A stretch of 12,447 nucleotides of DNA from Acidobacteriota bacterium. Its GTDB lineage: Bacteria > Acidobacteriota > Terriglobia > UBA7540. The first letter of the stretch is position 1. Each line of letters opens with the position of its first letter. The position numbers and the translations under genes are program-made. The stretch is taken from the NCBI GenBank assembly GCA_021827245.1, contig JAKAWN010000186.1:1-12447 (forward strand), written 5' to 3'. The notes under the pieces are model-generated. The model did not search any database and was not told the origin of the DNA. It saw only the letters and a list, made by a program, of their open reading frames with translations. Positions 6,456 through 12,447 of the stretch are shown here, in pieces.

Positions 6456-9023
6456 ATGCAAGAGATGCCCGAAACCCTGAGCCATCACGAAGTTCTGGGG
6501 ATTTTCCGCAAACAGCCGCAGAGGATTTTTCGCATCCGCGAATTGGTCCGCGAACTTGGCTTGCGGTCGAGCCAGGCTAGGGAACTGAAGCAGGTGCTGC
6601 GGGACCTTTCGAAAGGCCACAAGATTGCGGAATCGAAAAAGAGCCATTTCAGGCTGGCGTTGCAACGCCACGGGAAAGAGGGTGATCGGGAAGCGTGGCA
6701 CAGAGGCAGGAAAGGAGGATCACGCCGGACCACGGAGAAAACGCGTCACGGCGAACATCGCGCGGCTCCGGCGGCTCCCATGCCAATGCAAAGCAATGTG
6801 GTGACTGGACGTCTGGTGGGCCATCGCGATGGCTATGGATTTGTCGTGCCTGACCGCCCGCTGGAGGGAACCGATCAGGACATTTTCATCCCGCGCGGCG
6901 CCACGGGACCGGCTTTGCACGCTGACCGCGTAGAGGTTCAGGTTGTCCGGTCACGCCCCGACTGGCGCACAAGGTTTTCCCGCAACGCCGAACCCAGCAC
7001 ACGGGTTGAAGGCCGTGTTCTGAGAGTAATCGAACATGCACAGAAGACCGTTGTCGGCGAGTTCCGCGCCGGACCGCGCTCCAATTATGTTGTCCCGTTC
7101 GAACGCCGTATTCCTCACGAGATCCTTATTCCGCACGGCATGGAATGGCCGCCCGCCGAGCACGCCCGCCACCGGCAATTCGGCGGAGAATCCGAAGGCA
7201 AGCGAGGGCGGCAGACAAAGGGGAAAGCAGGTGGTGGCGAACTGACAGGCATGATTGTTGACGTTGAACTGACCGAGTATCCACGGCCCGGTGCGCACCC
7301 GCGAGGCCGCGTGATCGAAATCCTCGGCAGGCGCGACGAATTCGGCGTGGACGTGGAAATGATGATCCGCAAGTACCACCTCCCGCACCGCTTTCCGGAG
7401 GAAGTGCTGGCGGAGGCCGAGGACGCTCCCCAATTCATCTCCGAAAATGAACACGAAGGCCGGCGCGATTTCCGTTCGCTGCCGATTGTGACCATCGATG
7501 GCGAAACCGCAAAGGATTTTGATGACGCCGTGTATGTCGAGCGCCTTGCCGGCGGGCACTATCTGCTGCAGGTTCACATCGCGGACGTAGCCCATTACGT
7601 CCAGCCGGCGACGGCTCTCGATCGTGAAGCTCGTTTGCGCGGAAACTCCGTCTATTTTCCTGACCGCGCCGTGCCCATGCTGCCGTTGGAGCTCTCAAAT
7701 GGGATTTGCAGCCTGAATCCTTATGTGGATCGGCTGGTGATGTCCGTGCTCATGGAAATCGACCGGCAGGGCAACATCGTTCGGTACGAGATCACACCAG
7801 GGATCATGCACAGCGCGGAGCGCATGACCTACACCGCCGTCCGCGACATCCTGGCCGGGGACCCGGGCGCCTGCCACGAGTACGGGGCGCTGGTCCCGAA
7901 TTTCAAGCTGATGGAAGAACTGGCCCAAATCCTGATCCGGCGCCGCCAGCAGCGGGGTTCCATCGATTTCGACCTGCCCGAGCCGGAAATCAAGTTTGAC
8001 GAAATGGGGCACATGATCGGGGTCGCGCGCTCGGAGCGCAACATCGCACACCGCATTATCGAGGAATTCATGCTGGCGGCCAATGAGACGGTGGCAGGCT
8101 ACCTTGAGCACAAAGGTGTGCCGTCGCTCTACCGCGTCCACGAAAAGCCAGACCCGCAAAAGGTGCTGGAGTTCGAGGAAATCGCCGCCACGTTTGGCTA
8201 TTCGTTAGGCATCAAATTACCGGCTCGGAGCAGCCTGCGAATCCACGGAAAAGACGACCGCGACCGGCGTCCGAAGCTCCATGAGCAACTGGAAAAGATC
8301 GATCTGGAGATTACTCCCCGGCATTACCAGCACCTGACGCGGCGCATCGAGGGCAAGCCCGAGGAACGCATCCTCTCTTTCCTCATGTTGCGCTCGCTTA
8401 AGCAGGCTCGCTATTCAGAAGAAAACCTGGGCCACTTCGCCCTGGCCACGGAAACCTACACCCACTTCACCTCACCCATCAGGCGGTATCCGGACCTGAT
8501 TGTGCATCGCATCCTGAAAGCTCTCCTTCACCAGCAGAAGCAGGGCCGTATCCGGGGAACAGTTCCCTTCGAAGGTGGCCTCCGAAAACCGACAGTATCC
8601 GGTCATCAAGTCCCTGCCTTGACGTCGAAAGCCGAGAAACATGCGGGCCCTGTCAGTGCGGAGGAACTACGCGCCGTCGCGATCGAAACCTCTGAAGCTG
8701 AGCGGCGCGCGCAGGATGCCGAGCGCGAGCTGATCAACCTGAAGAAAGTCGCTTTCATGGCCCAGCACCTGGGCGACGAGTTCGACGCTCTTCTCATTTC
8801 CCTCACCAAGCATGGCTTCTTCGTGGAGCTTGTTGACCTGTTCGTGGAAGGCTTCGTTCCACTCGATAGCCTGGAGGACGATCGCTACGTGTACCGGGAA
8901 AGCCTGCGGGCTGCGGTGGGACAGCATAGCAACAAAGCTTACCGGCTGGGCGACAGGATTCGGGTCCGCCTGGACCGGGTCGATCCCGCAGAGAACCGAA
9001 TGGAGTTCTCAGTCGTCGACTGA
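6456..9023 (+). CDS. rnr: Ribonuclease R (RNB-family 3'-5' exoribonuclease)
   Basis: An 855-residue processive 3'-5' exoribonuclease that degrades structured RNA in the cytoplasm. Domains in order: an N-terminal winged-helix-like segment (about 8-68), a basic low-complexity linker (70-108), cold-shock domains beginning GRLVGHRDGYGFVVPD at 118, the RNB catalytic core from about 335 with TIDGETAKDFDDA (Asp348, 354, 356, 357 as Mg ligands), YTHFTSPIRRYPDL at 667-680, and a C-terminal S1 domain from about 773. It carries a basic insertion at about 235-262 inside the cold-shock region and a charged one at about 693-750 between RNB and S1. It ends right after S1, without the Lys-rich tail of E. coli RNase R. 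The start may be ATG 6456 or ATG 6465. An in-frame TAA at 6450 rules out anything earlier, and neither ATG has a clear ribosome site. Confidence 0.95.
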   Translation: MQEMPETLSHHEVLGIFRKQPQRIFRIRELVRELGLRSSQARELKQVLRDLSKGHKIAESKKSHFRLALQRHGKEGDREAWHRGRKGGSRRTTEKTRHGEHRAAPAAPMPMQSNVVTGRLVGHRDGYGFVVPDRPLEGTDQDIFIPRGATGPALHADRVEVQVVRSRPDWRTRFSRNAEPSTRVEGRVLRVIEHAQKTVVGEFRAGPRSNYVVPFERRIPHEILIPHGMEWPPAEHARHRQFGGESEGKRGRQTKGKAGGGELTGMIVDVELTEYPRPGAHPRGRVIEILGRRDEFGVDVEMMIRKYHLPHRFPEEVLAEAEDAPQFISENEHEGRRDFRSLPIVTIDGETAKDFDDAVYVERLAGGHYLLQVHIADVAHYVQPATALDREARLRGNSVYFPDRAVPMLPLELSNGICSLNPYVDRLVMSVLMEIDRQGNIVRYEITPGIMHSAERMTYTAVRDILAGDPGACHEYGALVPNFKLMEELAQILIRRRQQRGSIDFDLPEPEIKFDEMGHMIGVARSERNIAHRIIEEFMLAANETVAGYLEHKGVPSLYRVHEKPDPQKVLEFEEIAATFGYSLGIKLPARSSLRIHGKDDRDRRPKLHEQLEKIDLEITPRHYQHLTRRIEGKPEERILSFLMLRSLKQARYSEENLGHFALATETYTHFTSPIRRYPDLIVHRILKALLHQQKQGRIRGTVPFEGGLRKPTVSGHQVPALTSKAEKHAGPVSAEELRAVAIETSEAERRAQDAERELINLKKVAFMAQHLGDEFDALLISLTKHGFFVELVDLFVEGFVPLDSLEDDRYVYRESLRAAVGQHSNKAYRLGDRIRVRLDRVDPAENRMEFSVVD

Positions 9024-9028
9024 TGCGC

Positions 9029-9042
9029 AGAGCCGGCGCTCT
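9029..9042 (+). terminator. Small hairpin after rnr, possible terminator
   Basis: AGAGC-CGGC-GCTCT forms a 5-bp stem five bases after the rnr stop codon and is followed by the pyrimidine-rich TCTTCCTC. The stem is short and the tail is not a pure T run, so termination would be weak. Confidence 0.3.
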
Positions 9043-9206
9043 TCTTCCTCAAAATCGACCAGGTAGCCGAAATTGAGGTCTGCCGGGAGTGTGCTTTGAC
9101 GAGACAATACCTTAGAACATTTGTCCCGGCTGATTCGTAATGGTCTATAGATATTCCTGTTTCCAGGAAGGCCGGCTCAGGGATTTTCGAGATCAGGAGA
9201 AGAAAC
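9043..9206. other. Upstream region of the DUF4097-type gene
   Basis: No gene is supported here. TATAGA at 9146-9151 is a possible -10 box, with TTGTCC (9121-9126) 19 bp upstream as a loose -35 box. A 9-bp perfect dyad TTCC-A-GGAA lies at 9161-9169, just downstream of that -10. The ribosome site AGGAGA is at 9195-9200. Confidence 0.3.
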
Positions 9207-10205
9207 ATGATGACCCAAGGCCGAAAGAACATATATAAATACTTGATGGTTTTGGCGGCTACTTGTCTGGTATTTTCGGCGGGATCTTTTGCTGCGGAAG
9301 GGCATTTCGAGCGTACTCTGCAGGTGACGGGGCCCGTCGATCTGACCATCCGTACTGGTGCCGGGGCTATCGCGGTACGCACCGGCGGCAACTCGACCGT
9401 CGAGATTCGGGGCACGATCCGGGCCTGGGACGGACTTTTCTCGAGCGGGGATGCCGCGAAAAGGGTAAGTTACCTTGAGTCACATCCGCCGATCGAACAG
9501 CAAGGGAATACCATCAAAATCGGAACCTCCTCTGAACCTCAGATGCTACATAACGTCTCCATCAGCTACGACCTGGTGGTCCCTATGAATACCCGGCTCA
9601 GTTCCAATACCGGTTCTGGAAACCAGATGGTTGACGGCATCTCGGGACCGATGGAGGCGTCAACCGGTTCCGGCAACATCAAGGCCTCGAACATCGGAGG
9701 AAGTGTCCAAGCCACAACGGGTTCCGGCCAAATCGTTCTCGAGGCGGTGAAGGAAGGAGTCCGAGTTTCAACCGGAAGCGGCAACATCCAGGCAAGTGGT
9801 GTGAGCGGCAGCGTCCGGGCTTCGACGGGCAGCGGCGAGGTGACCATCGAGCAAACCGGCGCGGCGGATGCGTGGGTCAGCACGGGATCGGGGAATATCG
9901 TGCTGAAAAGCATTCGTGGCCTGGTTCAGGCCAGGACTGCAAGTGGTTCGATTACGGCAGAGGGTGGCGGCCAATCGCCCTGGCACCTGGAGTCGGTGTC
10001 AGGCGACGTTTCGGTTCGAGTACCTCAGAGCGTGGGATTCGACTTGCACGCCCATACCGTTTCCGGAAGCATTACTACGAATCGTCCCTTAACGGTCCAG
10101 GGGAAGATCAACAACAGGGAAATCACGGGAAAAGCGGGAAAAGGCGGATTTCTTCTTGATATCAGCACAGTCTCAGGAGATATTCATATCGACTGGATGG
10201 CGTGA
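9207..10205 (+). CDS. Exported DUF4097-type beta-strand-repeat protein
   Basis: A 332-residue protein with an N-terminal signal peptide: basic start (RKNIYK), hydrophobic core YLMVLAATCLVFSAG, and a likely signal peptidase I site after SFA (residue 29). The rest is Gly/Ser/Thr-rich and fits the putative-adhesin DUF4097 family, which is predicted to form a beta-solenoid. TGSG(N/Q/E) recurs at 135, 153, 171, 189, 207 and 226, then TASGS at 244, and VSG(D/S) variants at 264, 285 and 322. AGGAGA ends 6 nt before the first ATG and 9 nt before the second (9210), so either could be used. Location should be periplasmic or cell-surface. No catalytic residues are apparent and the function of the family is not known to me. 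No obvious partner such as an anti-sigma factor is adjacent. Cys20 is in AATC, a poor lipobox, so a lipoprotein is unlikely. Confidence 0.82.
   Translation: MMTQGRKNIYKYLMVLAATCLVFSAGSFAAEGHFERTLQVTGPVDLTIRTGAGAIAVRTGGNSTVEIRGTIRAWDGLFSSGDAAKRVSYLESHPPIEQQGNTIKIGTSSEPQMLHNVSISYDLVVPMNTRLSSNTGSGNQMVDGISGPMEASTGSGNIKASNIGGSVQATTGSGQIVLEAVKEGVRVSTGSGNIQASGVSGSVRASTGSGEVTIEQTGAADAWVSTGSGNIVLKSIRGLVQARTASGSITAEGGGQSPWHLESVSGDVSVRVPQSVGFDLHAHTVSGSITTNRPLTVQGKINNREITGKAGKGGFLLDISTVSGDIHIDWMA
9609..9947 (+). repeat. 54-bp / 18-residue tandem coding repeats (TGSG motif)
   Basis: Seven coding units begin with TGSG or TASG at residues 135, 153, 171, 189, 207, 226 and 244: spacing is exactly 18 residues four times, then 19, then 18. 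At the DNA level the copies differ widely. The motif serine is TCT, TCC, TCC, AGC, AGC, TCG and AGT in order, mixing both serine codon families. That points to old repeats held at the protein level rather than a recent duplication. Confidence 0.85.
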
Positions 10206-10390
10206 CAACCAACTCGAGGCCTTTACTCGGACCTGTGAGCATACCTAAACCTCTCCCGGCCCCACTTTGGGGTCTGGCTGCGGACCGACTCCACAGCTTC
10301 AACGTGCCGAGCGAGTTCAGCCAGAACTGGAGAGCTGTCTCTCAACGGCGCCGCTCCTCCGTCTGCCCTCCGTAAACAGGCCGTCCGTGT
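10206..10390. other. Intergenic region after the DUF4097-type gene
   Basis: No gene is supported. GGCCCCA-CTT-TGGGGTC at 10258-10274 can fold into a 7-bp stem (one G-U pair) with a 3-nt loop, 53 nt after the stop. It lacks a T tract, so a role as terminator is uncertain. The remaining bases up to the TTGACA at 10391 show nothing I recognise. Confidence 0.3.
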
Positions 10391-10419
10391 TTGACATCAT
10401 GGGCATCGCAGCGTAGCAT
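10391..10419 (+). promoter_or_regulatory. Sigma-70-type promoter placed for leaderless transcription
   Basis: A perfect -35 box TTGACA (10391-10396) is followed after exactly 17 bp by TAGCAT (10414-10419, 4 of 6 to TATAAT). The ATG of the next gene begins at 10426, 7 bp after the -10 box, where the first transcribed base is expected. No ribosome site precedes that ATG. TAG in the -10 box is also an in-frame stop for the next gene, excluding a longer N-terminus. Confidence 0.6.
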
Positions 10420-10425
10420 TTTCTT

Positions 10426-10740
10426 ATGGTTTCCGCCAACGGCGATCGCGGCGAGATTGAGTTGGAATGCCCCTGCTGTGGTGCGCACCTCAAAGTTGAT
10501 GTTTCACTCGGCAAAGTGATCTGGCATGACCAGCCGCCCCGGAAATCCGAGGCCCCGGACATTGATCACTCCGCTCAGTTGCTTGCAAAAGAAGAGGCCC
10601 GGCGCGAGGCCATGTTTCGCAAAAGCGCTGAGGAAGAAAAAACCAAAGCCCAGCTGTTGGAGAAGAAATTCTCAGAGGCTCTCAAGAGATCCAAGGATGA
10701 GCCCCTTGTCCGGCCTCCTCGTGAGATCGATCTCGACTAA
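10426..10740 (+). CDS. Small uncharacterised protein with CPCC motif and charged helix
   Basis: A 104-residue soluble protein that I do not recognise by name. The N-terminus holds ELECPCCGAHLKVD (Cys15, 17, 18), which resembles one knuckle of a zinc ribbon, but no second Cys pair follows; only His21, His34 and His48 could add ligands. Residues about 49-90 are a strongly charged Ala/Glu/Lys helix, probably coiled coil, and the tail ends acidic (REIDLD). The start is fixed: an in-frame TAG lies 12 nt upstream and the only start between them is this ATG. It has no ribosome site and fits the leaderless promoter just upstream. The coding character (GC-rich third positions, sensible composition) supports a real gene. 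It precedes an EF-G paralogue by 174 bp, so a role near translation is possible but unproven. Confidence 0.7.
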   Translation: MVSANGDRGEIELECPCCGAHLKVDVSLGKVIWHDQPPRKSEAPDIDHSAQLLAKEEARREAMFRKSAEEEKTKAQLLEKKFSEALKRSKDEPLVRPPREIDLD

Positions 10741-10820
10741 AGGCACATGGCGATCAAGCAGGAGTCTTTCCTGCCGGTTGTAACCCAGCCGCCAGCCGCC
10801 GCCGTTCTTCTCCATGCGCA

Positions 10821-10850
10821 TTGAACCCTTCCGAAAAGCTGTGTTAGGAT
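10821..10850 (+). promoter_or_regulatory. Candidate extended -10 promoter of the EF-G-like gene
   Basis: TTGAAC (10821-10826, 4 of 6) is followed after 18 bp by TAGGAT (10845-10850, 4 of 6), with TG at 10842-10843 one base before it, as in extended -10 promoters. Transcription would start near 10857, giving a leader of about 58 nt that ends in GAGGAG (10903-10908), 6 nt before the GTG start. The rest of the 174-bp gap shows nothing else clear. Confidence 0.45.
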
Positions 10851-10914
10851 GCCTCGTTGACTCAAAGCCTGAATCTGTTGAAAAGGCAATTCCTGAAACC
10901 CTGAGGAGTCTCTC

Positions 10915-12447
10915 GTGAAAATTTACGATGGCGAGAATATCCGCAATGTTGCGTTTCTGGGCCATGGCGACACCGGAAAGACGCAGCTTGCGTCCGCCTT
11001 ACTTTATGCGGCGGGAATGACCACCCGGCTGGGCAAAGTGGACGATGGCACTTCCGTCACCGACTACGATGAAGAAGAAATTGAACGGGGCTTTACCATC
11101 AGCGCGTCTCTGGCCTACGCCGAATGGAACGGTACCAAGCTCAATCTGATTGACACCCCTGGCTTCAACATTTTCCTTTACGAGGCCGAGGCCGCATTGA
11201 AAGCTGCGGACTCTGTGCTGCTGGTCGTCCATGCGGTGAGCGGAGTCGAAGTGCAGACGGAGAAGACCTGGGGCTTTTGCCAGAAGTACGGACTGCCTCG
11301 CGCCCTGGTGATGAACCAGATGGACCGCGAGCGCGCAAGCTTCAAACGGACCCTGGAGTCGCTCAGCAGCGCCTTCGGGCGTTCCGTCGTTCCTGTACAG
11401 CTTCCCATCGGGGAAGAAAAGGACTTTCGCGGTGTGATCGACCTGGTCAGGATGCGCGCCGCACTTTACGACGCAAACGGCTCCGGCAAGGCGAAGGACA
11501 GCGAGATTCCGGGAGAGATGCAGGAAGCCGCCACGCAGGCCCACGAGGCTCTGATTGAGATGGTTGCGGAAGGAAACGATCAGCTGATGGAGGAGTTCTT
11601 CGACAAAGGCACCATACCAGTTGAAGACCTGGTGCCGGGACTCCGGCAGGCCATTGCGGAGAATCGTCTGACACCAGTTCTGGTTTCTGCGGCCCTCCCG
11701 AATGTGGGGAGCGAGAGCCTGCTCAACTTTATTGCCGATTATATGCCCTCAGCGGTTGCGAAGGGGACGGTCGAGGGACTCGACCAGGAGGGCGGGCAGC
11801 CCGCAAAGCGAAAAATCTCGAACAGCGAGCCCGTTTCCGCTTTCGTCTTCAAGACCGTTGCCGATCCCTTTGCCGGGCGCCTCAGCCTGTTCAAAGTGAT
11901 GTCGGGAGTGGTCAAGAGCGAGGCAACACTCCAGAACTTCAACCGTGGTGTCGCAGAGCGCCTGGCGCACATTGCGATACCTCAGGGCAAAACCCAGAAT
12001 GCCGTTCCCGAGCTTCGCGCTGGCGACATTGGCGTGGTGGCAAAACTCAAGGAGACCTTGACCGGTGATACGCTGGGTGACAAGAACGCCCCTATTTTCT
12101 ATACCCCGGTGAAGCTAGCCGAGCCGGCCATCTCATTCGCTATCGAGCCCAAATCTCGCGGCGATGAGGACAAGCTCTCGACGGCAATTCATCGAATGCT
12201 GGAAGAAGACCTGCTCCTGCGTTTCGCGCGCGACGGGCAGACCAAGGAGTTCCTGCTTTCCGGCTCGGGACAGCAGCACGTGGAAGTGGCCGTTTCCAAG
12301 CTCAAGCGGCGCTACAACGTTGAGGTCACGCTGAAAGCTCCCAAAATCCCCTATCGGGAGACGATCCGCGGCAAGGCGGATGCGCAGGGCAAATACAAGA
12401 AGCAGACGGGCGGCCATGGCCAGTACGGCGACTGCAAGATCAAGATG
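10915..12447 (+). CDS. EF-G-like translational GTPase paralogue (EF-G2 type), 3' end outside window
   Basis: The frame opens at GTG 10915-10917 (MKIYDGENIRNVAFLG) behind GAGGAG at 6-nt spacing and stays open to the last base: 511 residues of a protein normally near 700. It resembles EF-G, which drives translocation or recycling on the ribosome, and most closely the divergent second EF-G found in Acidobacteriota, Thermus and Actinobacteria. G1 is GHGDTGKT (16-23), the switch I Thr is Thr61 in RGFTIS, G3 is DTPGF (80-84), G4 is NQMD (134-137) and a G5-like VSAA follows near 260. Domain II and III sequence continues to about 470, and domain IV begins PKIPYRETIRG with GGHGQYGD at 499-506. The catalytic His after DTPG in canonical EF-G is Phe84, and NKxD is changed to NQMD. 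GTP hydrolysis may therefore be weak. It is not a TetM-type protein by its N-terminus. Only domain IV and V remain unseen. Confidence 0.92.
   Translation, partial: MKIYDGENIRNVAFLGHGDTGKTQLASALLYAAGMTTRLGKVDDGTSVTDYDEEEIERGFTISASLAYAEWNGTKLNLIDTPGFNIFLYEAEAALKAADSVLLVVHAVSGVEVQTEKTWGFCQKYGLPRALVMNQMDRERASFKRTLESLSSAFGRSVVPVQLPIGEEKDFRGVIDLVRMRAALYDANGSGKAKDSEIPGEMQEAATQAHEALIEMVAEGNDQLMEEFFDKGTIPVEDLVPGLRQAIAENRLTPVLVSAALPNVGSESLLNFIADYMPSAVAKGTVEGLDQEGGQPAKRKISNSEPVSAFVFKTVADPFAGRLSLFKVMSGVVKSEATLQNFNRGVAERLAHIAIPQGKTQNAVPELRAGDIGVVAKLKETLTGDTLGDKNAPIFYTPVKLAEPAISFAIEPKSRGDEDKLSTAIHRMLEEDLLLRFARDGQTKEFLLSGSGQQHVEVAVSKLKRRYNVEVTLKAPKIPYRETIRGKADAQGKYKKQTGGHGQYGDCKIKM

Noticed and set aside
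6711..6718. Perfect AAAGGAGG ribosome-site-like sequence inside rnr
   Set aside because: No start codon lies within usable distance downstream (the next in-frame ATG is about 60 nt away). It is explained by the codons for the basic RKGG segment.
6951..7595. 214-codon minus-strand frame within rnr, and other antisense frames there
   Set aside because: They overlap the cold-shock and catalytic regions of RNase R, lack ribosome sites and look like frame shadows.
9115..9148. Possible ECF sigma promoter (GAAC...TCTA) before the DUF4097-type gene
   Set aside because: The spacing between the two boxes is about 23 bp, well over the usual 16-17, and the -35 box is incomplete.
9258..9269. Lipobox-like AATC in the signal peptide of the DUF4097-type protein
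   Set aside because: Thr before Cys is disfavoured at position -1 of a lipobox, and a normal SFA cleavage site follows nine residues later.
10672..10965. Minus-strand frame spanning the gap before the EF-G-like gene
   Set aside because: It overlaps both flanking genes, including the start of the EF-G-like gene and its promoter and ribosome site, and shows no recognisable motif.
1..12447. CRISPR arrays, insertion sequences, tRNA or rRNA genes, phage or defence genes
   Set aside because: No regularly spaced direct repeats in non-coding DNA, no transposase or integrase motifs, no rRNA or tRNA-like sequence noticed, and no toxin, nuclease or defence domain apart from the housekeeping RNase R.

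Overview
The window is GC-rich (by eye high-50s percent) bacterial chromosomal DNA holding eight genes, two of them cut by the window edges. The protein set suggests a free-living, carbohydrate-degrading Gram-negative bacterium. I favour Acidobacteriota, from the style of the EF-G-like GTPase at the right edge, the GH29-type fucosidase tail, the phosphoketolase and the DUF4097-type exported beta-repeat protein. The phylum is an inference from remembered family resemblance. No rRNA, tRNA, CRISPR array, insertion sequence or phage gene was seen.

Left half (1-6323), sugar use. The 3' end of an alpha-L-fucosidase-like gene (+) faces a zinc-dependent sugar/polyol dehydrogenase (-) across an 87-bp gap with a long hairpin. 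The dehydrogenase is divergent from a complete phosphoketolase gene (xfp, +), with a 304-bp control region between them. xfp converges, with only 13 bp between stop codons, on a COG3618-type lactonase/amidohydrolase (-). That gene is divergent from an MFS transporter (+). Fucosidase, dehydrogenase, sugar lactonase and transporter together look like part of a non-phosphorylating route for L-fucose or a similar deoxysugar. The dehydratase and lower-pathway enzymes are not in view. Phosphoketolase would feed xylulose-5-P or fructose-6-P carbon to acetyl-phosphate.

Right half (6324-12447), RNA and translation plus an exported protein. It contains RNase R (rnr) with unusual basic and charged insertions, and a secreted protein with a regular 18-residue TGSG repeat. 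A small CPCC-motif protein follows, whose gene appears to be transcribed leaderless from a TTGACA promoter. Last is a partial EF-G paralogue starting at GTG, in which the catalytic His of the G3 motif is Phe and the G4 motif reads NQMD. All genes in this half are on the + strand but are separated by 130-220 bp gaps, so they are more likely single units than one operon.

The items most worth a second look are the leaderless gene for the CPCC protein, the EF-G paralogue that probably has weak or no GTPase activity, a palindrome inside the apparent dehydrogenase promoter, and the RNase R insertions. I did not find a convincing wholly new multi-gene system.
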